This document shows, one piece after another, positions 1 through 12,423 of a stretch of DNA of 64,000 bases (its first letter is position 1; every line of letters starts with the position of its first letter). A program made the translations under genes and the position numbers. The stretch lies in NCBI GenBank assembly GCA_011109175.1, contig RDEW01000001.1, positions 1,502,360 through 1,566,359 of the forward strand, given 5' to 3'. Origin of the DNA: Dicyema japonicum (Eukaryota > Dicyemida > Rhombozoa > Dicyemidae). The notes under the pieces were generated by a model. The model saw only the letters and a list, made by a program, of their open reading frames with translations, ran no database searches and was not told the DNA's origin.

Positions 1-40
1 GTTGAAACCCACATTATTAAGTTTATTGCTATGGAGCTAT

Positions 41-147
41 TAATAACACGTGAAATGACCACCAAATTTAAATTCATCACGAGTTACAAATAACTTTAAT
101 AACACGTGACATGACCACCAAATTTAAATTCATGACTAGTCACAAAT
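41..147. repeat. Two-copy tandem repeat, 56-bp period
   Basis: Two copies of a roughly 51-bp AT-rich unit start at 41 and 97. Each opens with TAATAACACGTG and ends with a CACAAAT-like stretch. They differ at only a few positions. No gene overlaps them. Confidence 0.8.
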
Positions 148-1224
148 TTATTCATAGATTCTGAATATATTCTCTTGTAGGAACGAAACCTTATGTCTAC
201 TCAATGGCCCACATCGGAAAGTTCCCGGGTGACAGATAGGGAGTTTGCTGATTCTTTTTGATGTATGTTATATAAGACACAAAATATTCATACGACACAA
301 CGAGGTGAACCTCAATTTCATCAACTGAGAATATGCATGTTCAGGATCTCCAGGAGCTACTTGTTTTGGCGGAGCGTTTCATATAAGTTTTATTTATTTA
401 CCCCCGGTCCTTCGACGACAAAGAAATCGGTGGTTAATAGGAAACCAACTTTCAAACTTTATGCTACTGTGGATCAGTCAAATAACCGTTGTGACAGGAA
501 AATCAAAGGCGAACTACGACGAGAAAAAAGGAGACCTTGTGGTCTCAGGAGGGTGGAGGGACACAACGACAAATCCAATGTAAAGAATCGACGCACTTCC
601 TTTATGTATGAGATACTTTTCTGAACTTTGGGAATGTCAATTGGGCTCCCGTTCTCCTCACAAGTTCCTCGAACGGAGTTGGAATTAGTGACGAGGAGAA
701 CCTTTGTAGGGCCCCAGTGAATGTTGCTTGAAAGACATTAATTTTCTTTAGATTCGTATTGGACAGGTTTGTCCCCCATGCTGAGCAATCATAACTGATT
801 ATTGGTTGTATGTATTGCGTATAGACTGAGTTTAACGTTGAGTAGAAGCAGCTTTTATAGTGTCAAGGAGAGCCTTTACAAAGTTTAGTTCACGTTGGGA
901 CGAGCATATGACGTTACTAACATGCTTACAGAATGTCATGAGGGGGTAGTAGTGATATCCAGTAATTTGATTGAGTTTGTAGATGGGATTGAAACTCCAT
1001 TAAGGGTTAAAAGAGGTGTATAGTTTTTAGTCTTCTATTTGAAGTAAAAATCATTGTACATGACTTTTCAAGCTCCTCTCTTCTTAAAGGGTCATTGAGA
1101 TTTCGGATTTGCAATTATTATCAAAACCAATAAATAAAATATAATAATAAAATTTGTTTTATAATTAAAGTAAAAAAATAAAATCTCGGTTGGAATTTTA
1201 GATCTGCTTTGTGTAATCAATTTT
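148..1224. other. No supported gene
   Basis: The only long open frame (265-624) has no recognisable domain and crosses a dispersed repeat tail at 391-417. The last 120 bases before the ARF-family gene are AT-rich and probably hold its promoter. Confidence 0.5.
391..417 (-). repeat. Dispersed retroelement tail
   Basis: The short sequence TTTATTTACC...GTCCTTCGA recurs near 24605 and 57005. Read on the minus strand it ends in TAAATAAA, like the tails of the LINE and SINE copies elsewhere in the window. Confidence 0.5.
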
Positions 1225-1857
1225 ATGGGGAATTCCATTTCATATTTTCAACGGATCTTAAAGAAAATGCCATTTTTTGAAAGGAAGGACACCAGAATTC
1301 TAATGGTAGGCTTAGATGCGGCCGGAAAGACCACGATAATGGGCAAACTTAAAATGGGAGACACTGTTATGACAGTCCCCACAATCGGTACTTACTTTGG
1401 TTCATTTAAGGATTCAACGTGGAGACCTACAACCTGAGGAACAAGGGTACTGTGACCATTTGGGATATTGGGGGACAAAATACGATCCGTGAACTATGGA
1501 AACACTACTTTCATGGCTCAAAGGGTTGACTTGTCGATTCAAGGCAGGGATCATCTTCGTGATTGATGGGAATGACCGCGAACGATTGGAGGAGGCTGCG
1601 AATGAGCTTGCCAGTCTCATGGTCAGTCCAGAGCTGACCAACGCCCCTCTCTTGATTTTAGTAAACAAATCGGTGGGTTATTATCCTTAAAGTAGGACTT
1701 GCCCAACGCTATCAACTGTGAGACTGCATACATGGCCCTGAAGTTGGGGGATTATGATCAATCGAGGAAGATAATTGTGCATAGTTCATGTGCCACTACA
1801 GGGGACGGAATTTACGAGGGAATCGAGGCTCTCCATGAAGCAGTCACTAATAAATGA
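1225..1857 (+). CDS. ADP-ribosylation factor (ARF-family small GTPase)
   Basis: A membrane-traffic GTPase. Removing three introns of exactly 23 nt (1388-1410, 1525-1547, 1673-1695, all GT...AG) gives a continuous 187-residue protein, the usual ARF length. It starts MGNS, so Gly2 fits an N-myristoylation site. Visible motifs are the P-loop GLDAAGKT, switch I PTIGFNVET (rebuilt across intron 1), switch [12 protein letters not shown] in place of the usual NKQD, and SSCATTGDG near the C-terminus. These favour true ARF over ARL2, but the Ser in NKSD and a divergent N-terminal helix leave the exact class open. The start is the first ATG that gives MGN. By analogy it acts on Golgi or endosome membranes. 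Confidence 0.93.
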
Positions 1858-2261
1858 TAGTTTTGTGAATATTCTTTATAGTTAAACCGCTTATTGCCTT
1901 TAGGTTAACCTCCCTGACAGTCTTGGCTTTGTGGATCTGTCAGTCTGAGTAGTTGAGATTTTGTTGGAAGCAAGGCTATAGTGAAGGTTATGGGGGATGG
2001 TGCTAGCTGTGTTGAGATTTGAGTAATAGTAAGAGAGGGAGTTAGTTCTTCCTGTTGGTGGGGTCGCCATCTCAGTTTAAATAAAAATAATTAGGATAGT
2101 TTAACAAAACTTCTTGAGTGACCACAGATTGACACACTGAGAATCGATCGAACAGTAAAAATTTATTGTTAATTTTTTGTATAGAAATTAAAATCGATGT
2201 GTTAAATATTTATATTAAATTTTACTCTCCTTAAATATTGTGACTAATAATCTGAAACCGG

Positions 2262-2531
2262 GATGGTACAGTGTCAGAACTGCCGACAAAATCTAGATGG
2301 TTCCGTGTTAGAATCTCGCTGTTAAACATGCCGGCTGAACGTTTCGTTCAACTATGATGATTTGGCTTGATGGGTTACACCGTCATCAGTAATGCCTCAC
2401 TTGGAAATCGGATTGTCCCCATGGACTCACACAAGAAAAAAGACAAGAAGTTAAGAGCACTCTGGATGTCTTGACATCATTACTAGATTAATTGGCACGA
2501 CTGGGGTTCCCTTCTTAAATAAAGTGTGTGT
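2262..2531 (+). repeat. SINE-1 copy (tRNA-derived, diverged)
   Basis: It matches the full copy at 36.7 kb in order: a degenerate B-box-like stretch, the CGTCATCAG core, the CTCACACAAGAAAAA segment, and the terminal TTAAATAAAGTG. It is diverged, and its A box is not convincing. Confidence 0.7.
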
Positions 2532-4000
2532 TCTCGTAAGCGAAGTTTTAAGTAATGGAAACATTCCTGTGACTATTAAAGATGCAATTTCATTAACCCC
2601 GAATACACAGAGAAGTCATCAACTAAAAGTATCCAAACAGGTTCTTTCATACAAAAATCCCATCCATACGTTTAATTCTTGCAGTTGAGGCAACTCTGGA
2701 ATATAGTCGGAATACTATTTATTTTATAACCCCGGCTGCACCTGAAAGCGGTTAAGAGTTAACGTATAGTTAAGGTATACCCAGTTCCCCTGGTCTGACG
2801 TCACAGGATTTGATTAAAGCGCAAAGTAGAAGGAAGTCCGTCAGCTGTGTGAAAATCAAACCCACAGCTAATCTCTACATGAGCGAAGCACTAACCACTA
2901 CTTTGCCTGGGAGAGCTATTAATCCGTGAGATTGAGACTGATGTTATCTAGAGCTGATAGACGCACTTTAGCATAACCTCAATATGACAGGTCATCGTGA
3001 GTCATTAGAAGACCCTTTGATTTTATCTTATGGAGTAGGGGCACGTGCTTAATTATATAAATTTAGGCGTTATCAGCCAGAGTCTGTTTTCTCCAGATAA
3101 GTTTCTACTTAACGTTCAGATGATTTGAAGGAACTGAAATAATTTTTCAAACAGACTCCCAGGAAGCGTCACATATATCCTAGTTGTATGACAGGGTCGG
3201 GTTTATAGAGGTTTCAGATATCCTTGGACGAAGGCTAAGTCCAAAGGGTCGTTTCCCAATTTATTATTTTATTAATTTGTTCATTCTAATCTTAGACAGC
3301 AGGTTTTCTGAGGTGATATCTACAACACACGAGGGATTTCAGTTTTATTGTCTTCCCCCATTTATTTCTGAACGTGAATCCATAGGTTTGATTGCAATTA
3401 CGTCTACTTGTGAGGTGTCTAGAACCAGGAACCATTTACCAAATTAGGCCGGTGCTTGATGTTTCCTTCTCCTTTCGAAGTCATCCAGTCTCACGTAGAC
3501 CCTTGGTGACTTTTTGGATCATTGAACCGATAGGACGGACTGGGTCGTCAGCTTTTGGGCCATATCTCGTTATAAAACTTTTTAATATCAGATAAACTGC
3601 TTCCATATATGCTGGGAATTATTTTTTCTTATTTAATTTATTTATTAAAAATTTATTTATTTAAACGAAGAACTTAAAAATGAGACTTTGTTAAGCGTAT
3701 AATCAAGGTATTTTAATCACAGATGCATTGAATTTTCTGTGTTCCTCCAACGTTTCAACTGTTCTCCAAATCGTTCCTTTTAGTAAAATTTGCAATTTTG
3801 GACTCTGCGATTTCTACCACTGGCCGATGAAATCAATTTGACTGTTCGTTGCAAAGTTGGGAGAAGCAGGGTTATTTCTTAAATTATTGAGTCATTTTAT
3901 AAATGCGGGGTGTTTGAAATCGGCTTTCACAAGATGTGGTAAAAATGACAATTGGTGGTCAGAACATTTTTGCGGCTCCATGACTTAGAAAAGTTAAAAT
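2532..4000. other. No supported gene
   Basis: A retroelement-tail motif (TTTATTTTATAACCCC followed by a GGTTAA-like stretch) sits near 2715-2780. Open frames at 3184-3447 and 3392-3595 show no domain, signal or intron pattern that supports them. Confidence 0.4.
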
Positions 4001-4189
4001 ATGCTTGAAGGGTCCAGGAAAACATCTTCCACTCCCAAAGAGGAGATTATTAGATTTGGACAAATTCTATCAGTCAAAATACTGTTTAGGGGACCTGAGT
4101 CAAGCACTGCTGCTTTGAAGAAATATGATAGTCATGCCAAGACCTACAAATTGAGAGGAGGTCAGACTACCCGGGGGTCAAACGACTAA
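4001..4189 (+). CDS. Hypothetical short ORF
   Basis: A 62-residue lysine- and serine-rich frame. No domain is recognised. It ends 33 bp from the stop of the convergent lipase gene, next to a shared poly(A)-signal cluster. It could be the last exon of an unrecognised gene, or chance. Confidence 0.2.
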   Translation: MLEGSRKTSSTPKEEIIRFGQILSVKILFRGPESSTAALKKYDSHAKTYKLRGGQTTRGSND

Positions 4190-4202
4190 GAAACCACAAG
4201 AA

Positions 4203-4218
4203 AATAAATATTTATTAA
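4203..4218. terminator. Candidate bidirectional poly(A) signal
   Basis: AATAAATATTTATT reads AATAAA on both strands. It lies immediately downstream of the lipase stop (minus) and of the short frame ending at 4189 (plus). Confidence 0.5.
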
Positions 4219-4222
4219 AAAC

Positions 4223-6734
4223 TCAGGCAAACATCTGTGATATCCGACGAAGAACAAACTCAATTCCCATATTGATAGTTTTGGAGACTCCATAAAACTG
4301 CAAGAATCCGTGAGGGAATCCGTCAAGCACTTCGATTTCAACATCATGTCCAATTTTATACAACCTCTTGGCTAGATTTACTGAATCGTCCAACAAGGGA
4401 TCAAAACTTCCAACCTTCAAGTAAACCTAAACCTTACAAATATCCTAATGGGTGGAAAACTCAGCAAGGATGTTGTCACTTAAATTTACGGGGGAAACCA
4501 AAATATCATTACAAATGTCCCGATTCCACAGTTTCAACACCACATCCCCAATCCACTTCCCAAAGTCGTATTTTTCGAATACATCCCCCACAGTTTTCGA
4601 GTCAAAGCCGGAAAATTGTGGAATTGTCCCATTGGACTCGGAAATGTCAATATTCAGATAGCCTATGACTAAAACACCAGGAGAACTAGAAATAATGGAG
4701 GCAAACGAAGAAAACGACACGATTGGGTCGATAATCGAGATAAACACAGAGGGAGTCAACTTTAATGACAAAGAACATGACGGATAGGCCAGAACGATCC
4801 CATCTGGTCTCCTAATACCACCAAAGAGTGCTTTTACTGTCACAACTTGAGCCAAATTGCCCCCCGCACTGTCTCCCATCAAAACAACTCGTCTCCCTTT
4901 AGTCCCTGCCTTTAAGTCAGCACAATAAACCGAGATAAGTAAGGTTCTTCAAAGCCCATGCGTAACAATAGAAGCACTCATTGACGGCACGTGGGAAGGG
5001 GCTTGCCGGAGATAGTGAGTAATCAACTGAAAGGATGGGGAGCATAGTAGCTCTGCTCAACTCTGTTAGGTAGGTCTAGGTCCCCCATTCAATATACAAT
5101 ATGACTGGCCGACGTCTGGGAGATGAATCCCCCTCCATGAAAGTGAATTATGAGATCCTCCGCGAGGTTTTCATTTTTATTAGACAAGAACTATCAGAAT
5201 AATCCACCAAATAAAAAAGCCACAAAGAATGCTAAGCCAAAATGAAAAAAATCACTATTTTAAGCATAAAATCGCCACATTGTACTTAGCGAGCTATCAT
5301 ACACAAATACACGCGTTATGGGGAATGCTAATAATCGAAAGGCAAGATTATATGAAATATTATGATAATCCAATACAAATCCACATCACAAGGAAATCAA
5401 TAGTTAAACTAACATTCGAACAATAGCCTTTAATGGCGACTGTGATGATTTACGGAACATGAATACAAGAAATTTTCATAGACCATACAAACACTGTATA
5501 AGCCTCAAGGGAACCCACGTGGAATAATCAACCATAGGATAGCAGTAGTTGCACAGATATATAAAAACTATATTCTTAGCACCATCTGATTTCACGGCAC
5601 AAAAGTGAATCAGAATATCTATGGATTATAAAAATGGGGGAAACACATATTTTGACAGTAAATTATAAACCAACCACCACTAGAATGGCAATAATAGGAA
5701 ACAGGGGAATCACAGTAAAGGGTGTATTTTGGGGACATATGAAAAGTTATGAGCGTTTGGAGAGAGGATGTAAATTACTACGTTGTACTGTTTATATGAG
5801 ACCAGTCTGACGGAGACTGGTGGTCCTTCTGGTGGGAATAATTGGAATCCGTCGGAAGTCTTTGAGGATTCAAAATTGAGTGTCGTCTTTGGGAGACGGA
5901 AATGATGGTTGAAGGAAAGTCGGTTGAAGTTAACATTGATAAACTATTTCGCGGTAAAAACAGAAAATACATTCAAAACGGGGTTTTCCGTTATATTCCA
6001 TAATTTTGCGGTGGCCGAGGGATCCACGAAATTCGAGCAGAACGATAACTACAACATAAACGGAAACCAAACGTATTTAGCACGGATTTTGTAGTCGTTT
6101 AAGTTCATCCTTAAAATCTCTGTTGCTGCATGGAACAGATTGCCGGGCTTACTGGCTCTCTTCAGTCTGTAGGCCGTCGAAACGGAGGCCACGTGGTTAA
6201 ACATATTTTGGATGGAATTTGGAAGCTTTCGATTAGGAAAAGGCAAGTTACATAAAACCCCAATTTGGACTGATAAAAGGGGATTTGGTTGATGGAAATC
6301 ATTTTATCCACAATTTCCTTGAAATCTTCAATTGTTGGAGAGTCCTTTTCTTGGTGGGAGATAATATGCTCGAGGACGTCGGAGATTTTCAACATTTCTT
6401 CGAAGATGTCGACATGTTGAACAAAATTTGAGATTTTAACCCCTTTTCTGCCATTTTTGTAGAATCCTGCCGTAATTTCGAAAATCGGCTCAACAGCCCT
6501 TTCCAAGACGGTGAAATAACTCCTCACTCCGTTATAAGGGATTTCCTCGTGACAGTCGTACGATTCTGTCTTAGATAATAATTTGTTTAGTCGTTTCTCA
6601 GTCTCCACGTGGTTGAGGATACTTTGAAGACGCGTAAATAGTTTTTCAGTAATAATTTTTGCAAAATTTAACTTTAAGTCCTCATTCAATAATTTTCTTG
6701 TAAATAATATTAAATTTATTGCTGAACAAGTCAT
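4223..6734 (-). CDS. LIPE: Hormone-sensitive lipase
   Basis: Intracellular neutral lipase releasing fatty acids from di- and triacylglycerol. About 590 residues result from removing introns at 6226-6251 (26 nt), 6049-6072 (24), 5944-5970 (27), 5191-5781 (591), 5076-5097 (22), 4906-4930 (25) and about 4427-4450 (24). The first 290 residues match the HSL N-terminal helical domain (IPYNGVRSYF, LWNITE, VRLVSY). The alpha/beta-hydrolase half follows with the oxyanion motif HFHGGGF, nucleophile GDSAGG, acid in DPLLDDS and His in PHGFL, so the full triad is present. The long phosphorylated insert of vertebrate HSL is nearly absent. Oddities are one 591-nt intron among tiny ones, and a last intron that ends in AG but lacks a GT donor. 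The start at 6734 is the first in-frame ATG. Confidence 0.9.
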
Positions 6735-6945
6735 TTATTATTTGAATTATTTATTTAATTGTGCTTTTTTATTTTTGATTAATCTTTAATATTTTTTTGA
6801 ATATTTAGTTTTCGTTTCTAATTTAAATTAATTTTTTCCTGTCTTAGTTGTACAAGGGCTTTTTGGCTGAACTTAACGTCTGATGACATCGTATCTGACA
6901 GTCGTGTGCTCAATCTGAAAGATGTATTAAAAAAAAGAAAGAATG

Positions 6946-7192
6946 CCGCGTGGCGCCATGTGGTGTTTCGTGGCTAATTGGTTGAAGTTTCTGTTATATA
7001 CGTCTGTACCTCCTCTCTTCCAATTAGGGTGGCGTCATGTGATCCACCTGTCCAGGTGACGCCCAGTGCCAGGCCGGCACGAAATGGGATCATTTGCTCT
7101 CCCCCACTCTACTGGAGGGGTTTCCACAACTGCATGTAATGGACGTCTTGTCTTACCTTTTATGCTGACTCCGGATGGACTCTGTAGAAGTG
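6946..7192 (+). repeat. SINE-2 copy, 3'-truncated
   Basis: Same element as the full copy at 39266-39592 but in the opposite orientation. It shares the GTGGCGCCATGTGG head, the GGCGTCATGTGATCCACC core and the TCTCCCCCACTC segment. It stops at GTAGAAGTGGAA, before the TAAA tail. Confidence 0.85.
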
Positions 7193-7724
7193 GAAGGGAT
7201 TCAAGACCAGACATTGGTGCATCAAATGTTTCTTATTGAAACTTTAGTTTCCGATATCTCATGGGTCGATTAAAGAGAGGAACGAGAGTTTTTATCCAGC
7301 GTGGTGAGGTGGAGACATCGAAGTTGCAGTACGTCACCACATCAAACATTTATCAATTATTCCATAAAGCGCTTACTGGATCTGTTATAGCATGCGGTGG
7401 GCTCGGAGGTTGTGTGTCGTAAATAAGAGTAGGTCAAAAGTCCCCCTAACCAAGGAATTGTGAAAGGTTTAACTAAACCCTCATCAGGGGCTTTCCAGAA
7501 TGGTAGGTGTGGAAGATAAAAAATGTTGGGTATAATACATACGAGGATCGGTCGCACAATCCAACAGGCCACTAATCCAGTTACATTACGTCATTAACTG
7601 AGTTGTGAGGTAACATATTGATTAATGACGTCATTGGGATTACTGATGTTACTTGTATCGCGATTAGTTGTAGATAATGATGTCATTGGGATGTCCCACA
7701 CCGCTACCTAACCGGTTGAAGGAT
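7193..7724. other. No supported gene
   Basis: A minus-strand frame at 7357-7572 has no recognisable content. I see no RNA gene or clear repeat. Confidence 0.35.
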
Positions 7725-7862
7725 TACGTACTCTTCTGAGCCTCTTCAATTCCTGAGGCATCATGTGATTCACATAAGACGTCCAGTACCTGATCGACGA
7801 CCAAAAATGATCACTTTCTTCACCACTCTACTAAGGAGTTTCCACAATTGGGGATATGCATA
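7725..7862 (+). repeat. Diverged SINE-2 fragment
   Basis: It contains GGCATCATGTGATTCAC, GACGTCCAGTACC, the CACCACTCTACT segment and TTTCCACAATT in SINE-2 order. It is much more diverged than the copy at 6946. Confidence 0.6.
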
Positions 7863-7964
7863 GACGTGATGCTTTGAGCGGACCGTGGGATTATTCTCCG
7901 TGGGAACAGGATATACTTTAATTAGACATAACTAGCTCTTAACCTCCTTCCGATATAACCGGAG

Positions 7965-8190
7965 ATGTTTCAGAGATATTGCTGGATTCTGAGATTTTAT
8001 ATTGGTCGCTTTCAGTTCACCATTTTTACTACAGATAGAAGGTTCGAGAATGAATCTGAGTTATTGCTTGGAGATATTCACATCTCATTTACTGGAAGTC
8101 AGAAGATCCTTGGCATCACTTTCGATACGTTGATTATACTTACTTGTCACGCTAAAGAAGTCATGAATAGGAATTTAGCACATCAACACA
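7965..8190 (+). mobile_element. LINE reverse-transcriptase fragment (group iii)
   Basis: The encoded stretch includes FTIFTTDRR and SQKILGITFDT. The latter matches SQKILGVTFDT in the larger minus-strand LINE at 61-62 kb. It is a short slice just after the RT palm, with no flanking catalytic residues. The open frame continues to 8369 without further recognisable sequence. Confidence 0.75.
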
Positions 8191-8369
8191 CTCAGATTGA
8201 AACCCCTGCGTCTTCTCCCCTCATACGAAAGAGCATCAATTGGTACTCTCCCTTTTGGGAATCGGCCAGAAACATTGGTCGAGGTGCGTGTTTTTCACAG
8301 ACAAAAAAACCCATTCGGGGAATGCAAGTATATTTTTGCAAGAAGAACAGTGGAAAAAAACTCGATTAA

Positions 8370-9100
8370 ACCGCTGCCAAAAGAACTCGATTGTGAAACT
8401 GGGGGCGTATTGTGGGATTTTTTTAAATCATGAAAATGAGTGTCAATAATTTAGATTTGAGTCCTTTTTTACTGATTACTACATTTCAATGACGAGGATT
8501 ATCACCAAGACAAATTCAAAAAATCCACCTGCAAATTCTCTGCGTTTTTTGTGGATGAGTTGTAATAAAGTTAGCTCATACGAGACTTGGTACTCATAAT
8601 TTATTCCAAATTTTGAATATTTTGTCTGAAGAAGTCTGAAAAGTCACAAACAGCGATCATTGAGGGCAATCCCCCAAAGGACTAAAGGATTTCTCTTCCT
8701 TGGGCAAATCTAGCAGTCTGCTTCGACGGGCTTGACTTCTATGCTCCCAGAGATGTAGCACGCCATGCATTTTCCTCTTCTTCGAACTCAAGTCTACCGT
8801 TGGTCAGGATATTTCATCTCCCTACGGAATCCTAACAATAAAAAGTACTAAGAAGGTTGGTCCTCCCAGCAGGTCAACATGTCTGAAGTTACTCTTGAAA
8901 GGGAACTACGTTGTTCCCTCTCTTAAATTTGCTCAGGAGATTTCAGAGTGCTAATTTAGACCCTTAGATCACTCATTCTGACACTACTTAAAGAGATTCA
9001 TTATGTCTTAGGTTAGCGTTCATGGCAGAAATTATTCTTGTAGCTGATTTGGCATATAAATTTAAATAGATTTCTCTTCCGAATGATGGGTAACCCCAAT
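8370..9100. other. No supported gene
   Basis: Only short, interrupted frames are present. No repeat or RNA gene is recognised. Confidence 0.4.
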
Positions 9101-9104
9101 TCTC

Positions 9105-9410
9105 TTAATAAAAAGTTTGTCGCATTAGAATATAGATTGTTTTATGAAAAAAGTTGTATTCTATCAGCAACTGTAAGTACAACGTTTGAAACTTATTTTT
9201 CAACTCCCAATCCATTTCACGATTTGAGAATAAAACCATTTTAACTACGTTTGTGGAAATCGATGATCTCAGTATTGAGGATTCCTTGATTGAACTTAAA
9301 AGTTCACATCTAGCGCTCATATTATTTGAAAACGAACAATTGGTGAAATTTTGGTGCGATTTAAGCTGCATTTCGCTGGAAAAGTAATTACTAGGGCCAT
9401 TTTCTGCCAT
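9105..9410 (-). CDS. Hypothetical protein
   Basis: A 101-residue ATG-started frame (begins MAENGPSNYF) with polar, soluble-looking composition, downstream (on its strand) of an AT-rich stretch. No family is recognised. It could be the first exon of a longer gene, since a 22-nt GT...AG segment lies near its 3' end, but splicing there soon meets a stop. Confidence 0.3.
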   Translation of the reverse strand: MAENGPSNYFSSEMQLKSHQNFTNCSFSNNMSARCELLSSIKESSILRSSISTNVVKMVLFSNREMDWELKNKFQTLYLQLLIEYNFFHKTIYILMRQTFY

Positions 9411-9479
9411 AAAATGCCATTTTTAAAGTAAGGGTCATTTTTTATTAATGAATTAAATTTAATTGTTTTTATTAAAGAA

Positions 9480-11740
9480 AGAAAAGAGACTAAACGGTTA
9501 TATAGCGGCTACCCTGACTGCGTGGCTATTCCTTCTCAGGATAGCGAGCGAGGTTCGCTCAAATAACCAGCAGCGCTCAAGAGGGTCTCCTGTTCGTGTA
9601 GTGATTCGATTCCCTAGACGACTCAAGATTTCCAGGGTCGCAGGCGCAAGGGAACCAGACGTCTCAACGGCGACTGGAACAAACAAAAACTCCTTGGGTA
9701 GGACCGCGTACTTTTCCCGTTTCATCTTCTCGGCCTTTTCAGCGGCAGAACAGGCTCCAGAGGCACTCGAGTAGGTTGCAAGAGGCAAATGTGTCGTGCA
9801 GGTAACGTCCCAGACAAGAGGTTTCCCGGCTTCAAAAGGAAAGATTGTTATCCCATCTGGTCGTTTCCCGTTTCGAGTATGGAGGGGTGCCCGGCGGCGT
9901 CCAAAGCTCGCCTAACGACTTCGTTCAAGGCCATGTGTCTGGGAAATCTGCCTGCACTCTTCCTGCAGGAGAGAGGATGTCGATTTGGTCTTCGCATCGG
10001 CACGAATGTTTAACACAGACTTTTAATCCCAGTCGCAATGAGATCCTAATACGGACGCATTCATCATTCAGGAAAGTACCCAGAACTCTATTGGGAATGG
10101 CGTTGAGCTAGGCACCGCTCTCGGAAGATGCCCCCGATAACAAACAGGCACGGCGATGTTGGCTTGATGCCACTAGCAAATCATTTTTCACATATAGCTC
10201 TTGCATTTATGGTGATTGGGGATCCGAAAAAAATAAGTTCTTCATCAGGTGTGGAAATACTTCCAGGGAATAAATTTCCGAAAGATGACAAAGCTTTTGA
10301 ATACTTCTCTTCTGAAAGTCCGCAATTGTAGATTTCGCATTTAATGTAATTTAATTCCAGTCGAGCTTCCAACAGTGCTGGAATTATCACTTCCAAATCC
10401 CGGAAAACAGTATCCAGGGGTCCTCGGAGGACCGCATCATCCAGATACCATAGATTGAGGGCGAGCACGGGTGATTTTCTCTATTGCAAGACAAAACAAT
10501 AGGAGTCTAAGGAAATCTCCCTGTTGCACTCCAGAATAGGAATGGATTAGGTAGTCCCCGAAAAGTAAGGATGAAGGTAGGCTGTATGACTGATTCACAA
10601 ATTCGAAAATATTAGGGCATCTCTCAACACACGCCTCCAGGATATTGTCTCTCCAGAGACTATTGAAGGCGTTCTTGATGTCCAGTTTTACCAGGATATG
10701 TCCCCGGGAATCTTCTATACTGCGGTTTATGAATGTCCTCACTGAATGGACAGCAGCCTCGCATCCAAGCGAATACCGACGCCTACTTTAGGTGGTTCAA
10801 GAATTTTGTGACGAGTGGAATAGAATGTCTGGAGGCAATTTTAGCAACCAGTCTTCTGAAGACAAACCCGACCGCAACTGGTCGTACTCCGCCTCCCTTT
10901 ATATCAAAGGCTATCAAATTGCCGGAACAGGACATGGCGGATAACTTCGGGAAGAACTCCAGACATGATCCGGTTCATAAGTGAAGTAATTGAATTCGTA
11001 AGACGAAGTCTCTTGTCTCCTACGGACAAAGAGGTTAGATCTTTTAGGTAGCAAGTTTCATTCCGTCGAGCCCGCCACTGCTACTAGGGCAAAATTCCAT
11101 ATTTCGAGAAGAATTCCGGATGGGGGAACGACTTGGCGTAGGTTTTGGGTGGCAGTGGATGCTTATTCAGTAAAATATTGTAGGCGTCTGGAGTTGGTTT
11201 TCGTGGTCTACTCGAGGAATGTGCCCTGATTGCTGCGCGGTGCCACCTTCGATTAACTTTGACCAGACAGCTTTCTTGAGACGGAGCACTTCGACTTCCT
11301 CGTTCTGACCACGTGTCTCCCTCGTACGGTTAGAAGCCATCAACTGGGGATGTGATACCTACCAAAAAAGAACGAATGTTGGTCCTCATGGTAGTAGCGA
11401 GAGACTCCTTTCCGTGACCATCTCGATCAAGTCCCTGTGCGGAAGGCGCAAACTGAATAAGCGCATCCAACCATTACTGCGTTAGTCCGGAGGCATCTTC
11501 GATCGTTTTGGAAAGGGCCTCCTCAGCGACAGGCCGTACGGCCTTGGGAATTCTCACATGGGTAGTCCGTGAAAACGTAATCAGAGATGAGACGTAGGAA
11601 TGTTTTCAGGTCCGTGGTTGATGGGAGTAATTAACGGAGAACCTTTCTGTATAGGCCGAGGCATGACTGGCAGTGCCATACTCCAAGCACGCTCGCTGCG
11701 GCTTGGGATAGCTTGATACACCCGAAATGGAAGAAATCTA
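9480..11740 (-). mobile_element. Non-LTR retrotransposon, RT + restriction-like endonuclease (group ii)
   Basis: Reading down from about 11.2 kb the minus strand encodes, with frame breaks, SSGGLDGM, RPVAVG-FRRLVAK (about 10.9-10.8 kb), KLDIKNAFNSLWRD, GVQQGD, the catalytic box YLDD (about 10445) and then, at 9788-9498, a C-terminal domain with FVPVAVETSG and LAILRRNSHA. This is the order of RT followed by the C-terminal part of the element. Several frameshifts make it non-autonomous. The region above 11.25 kb is assigned by position only. Confidence 0.8.
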
Positions 11741-12423
11741 ATTAATTTTTATATACTGAGTTAAATTATATAAAGATTAATTAAAATGTTTTATCTTTAC
11801 GACGTCACGGGAATGCCTATATCAAGGCTACTCAAAATTGCGACGGATCGGGGAGAGTGGAGGAAACTTGTTCATGAGATCTCCAAGGGTCGGACATGAC
11901 TTAATTGGATAACAACATATCTTTATGAAGTTATAATGCCATTTTTGCCATGTTTGATTTAAATGCCATAATTCATGGTGACCAACCGGTCGATCACTGA
12001 TTTTAACGCTCGATATACAAATTGCTAATTATTTTTTTGTATTTAAATTATTATAAAACATATTTATTTTTCACGTTGATGTTATAGCAAAAAGTGTAAA
12101 TTATATAAATTTAATGCCAAAAAAAGACTATTTTTACGATACACATGGAAAACTGCACATGTATGATATGTCATAAAATCATTTCATTATTTAAAAGAGG
12201 AAATCTTTGTCGGTATTTTAATTCATTACATCCCGATTTCAACAATGATTTTCCTTTAAACTCCATTATATGAAAAGAAAAAGTCGAGAAATTAAAAAAT
12301 CTTTTTTCCTAACATATAGCTTTGAAAAAATTTATTAATTCGTCCAAATTTGCAACAATTGCATCGTCGCTTCCTCGCAAAACACAAAAAACCTTTCACT
12401 GATGGTGAAAAGGGGATATTTTT
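11741..12423. other. AT-rich spacer
   Basis: Strongly AT-rich sequence with short homopolymers, no open frame of note, and no structured RNA visible. Confidence 0.5.

Noticed and set aside
1414-1668. Minus-strand ORF across the ARF-family gene
   Set aside because: Antisense shadow of conserved ARF exons.
9463-9774. Plus-strand 103-codon ORF
   Set aside because: Antisense shadow of the retrotransposon C-terminal domain, which has clear homologues at 34.3, 36.4 and 45.3 kb.
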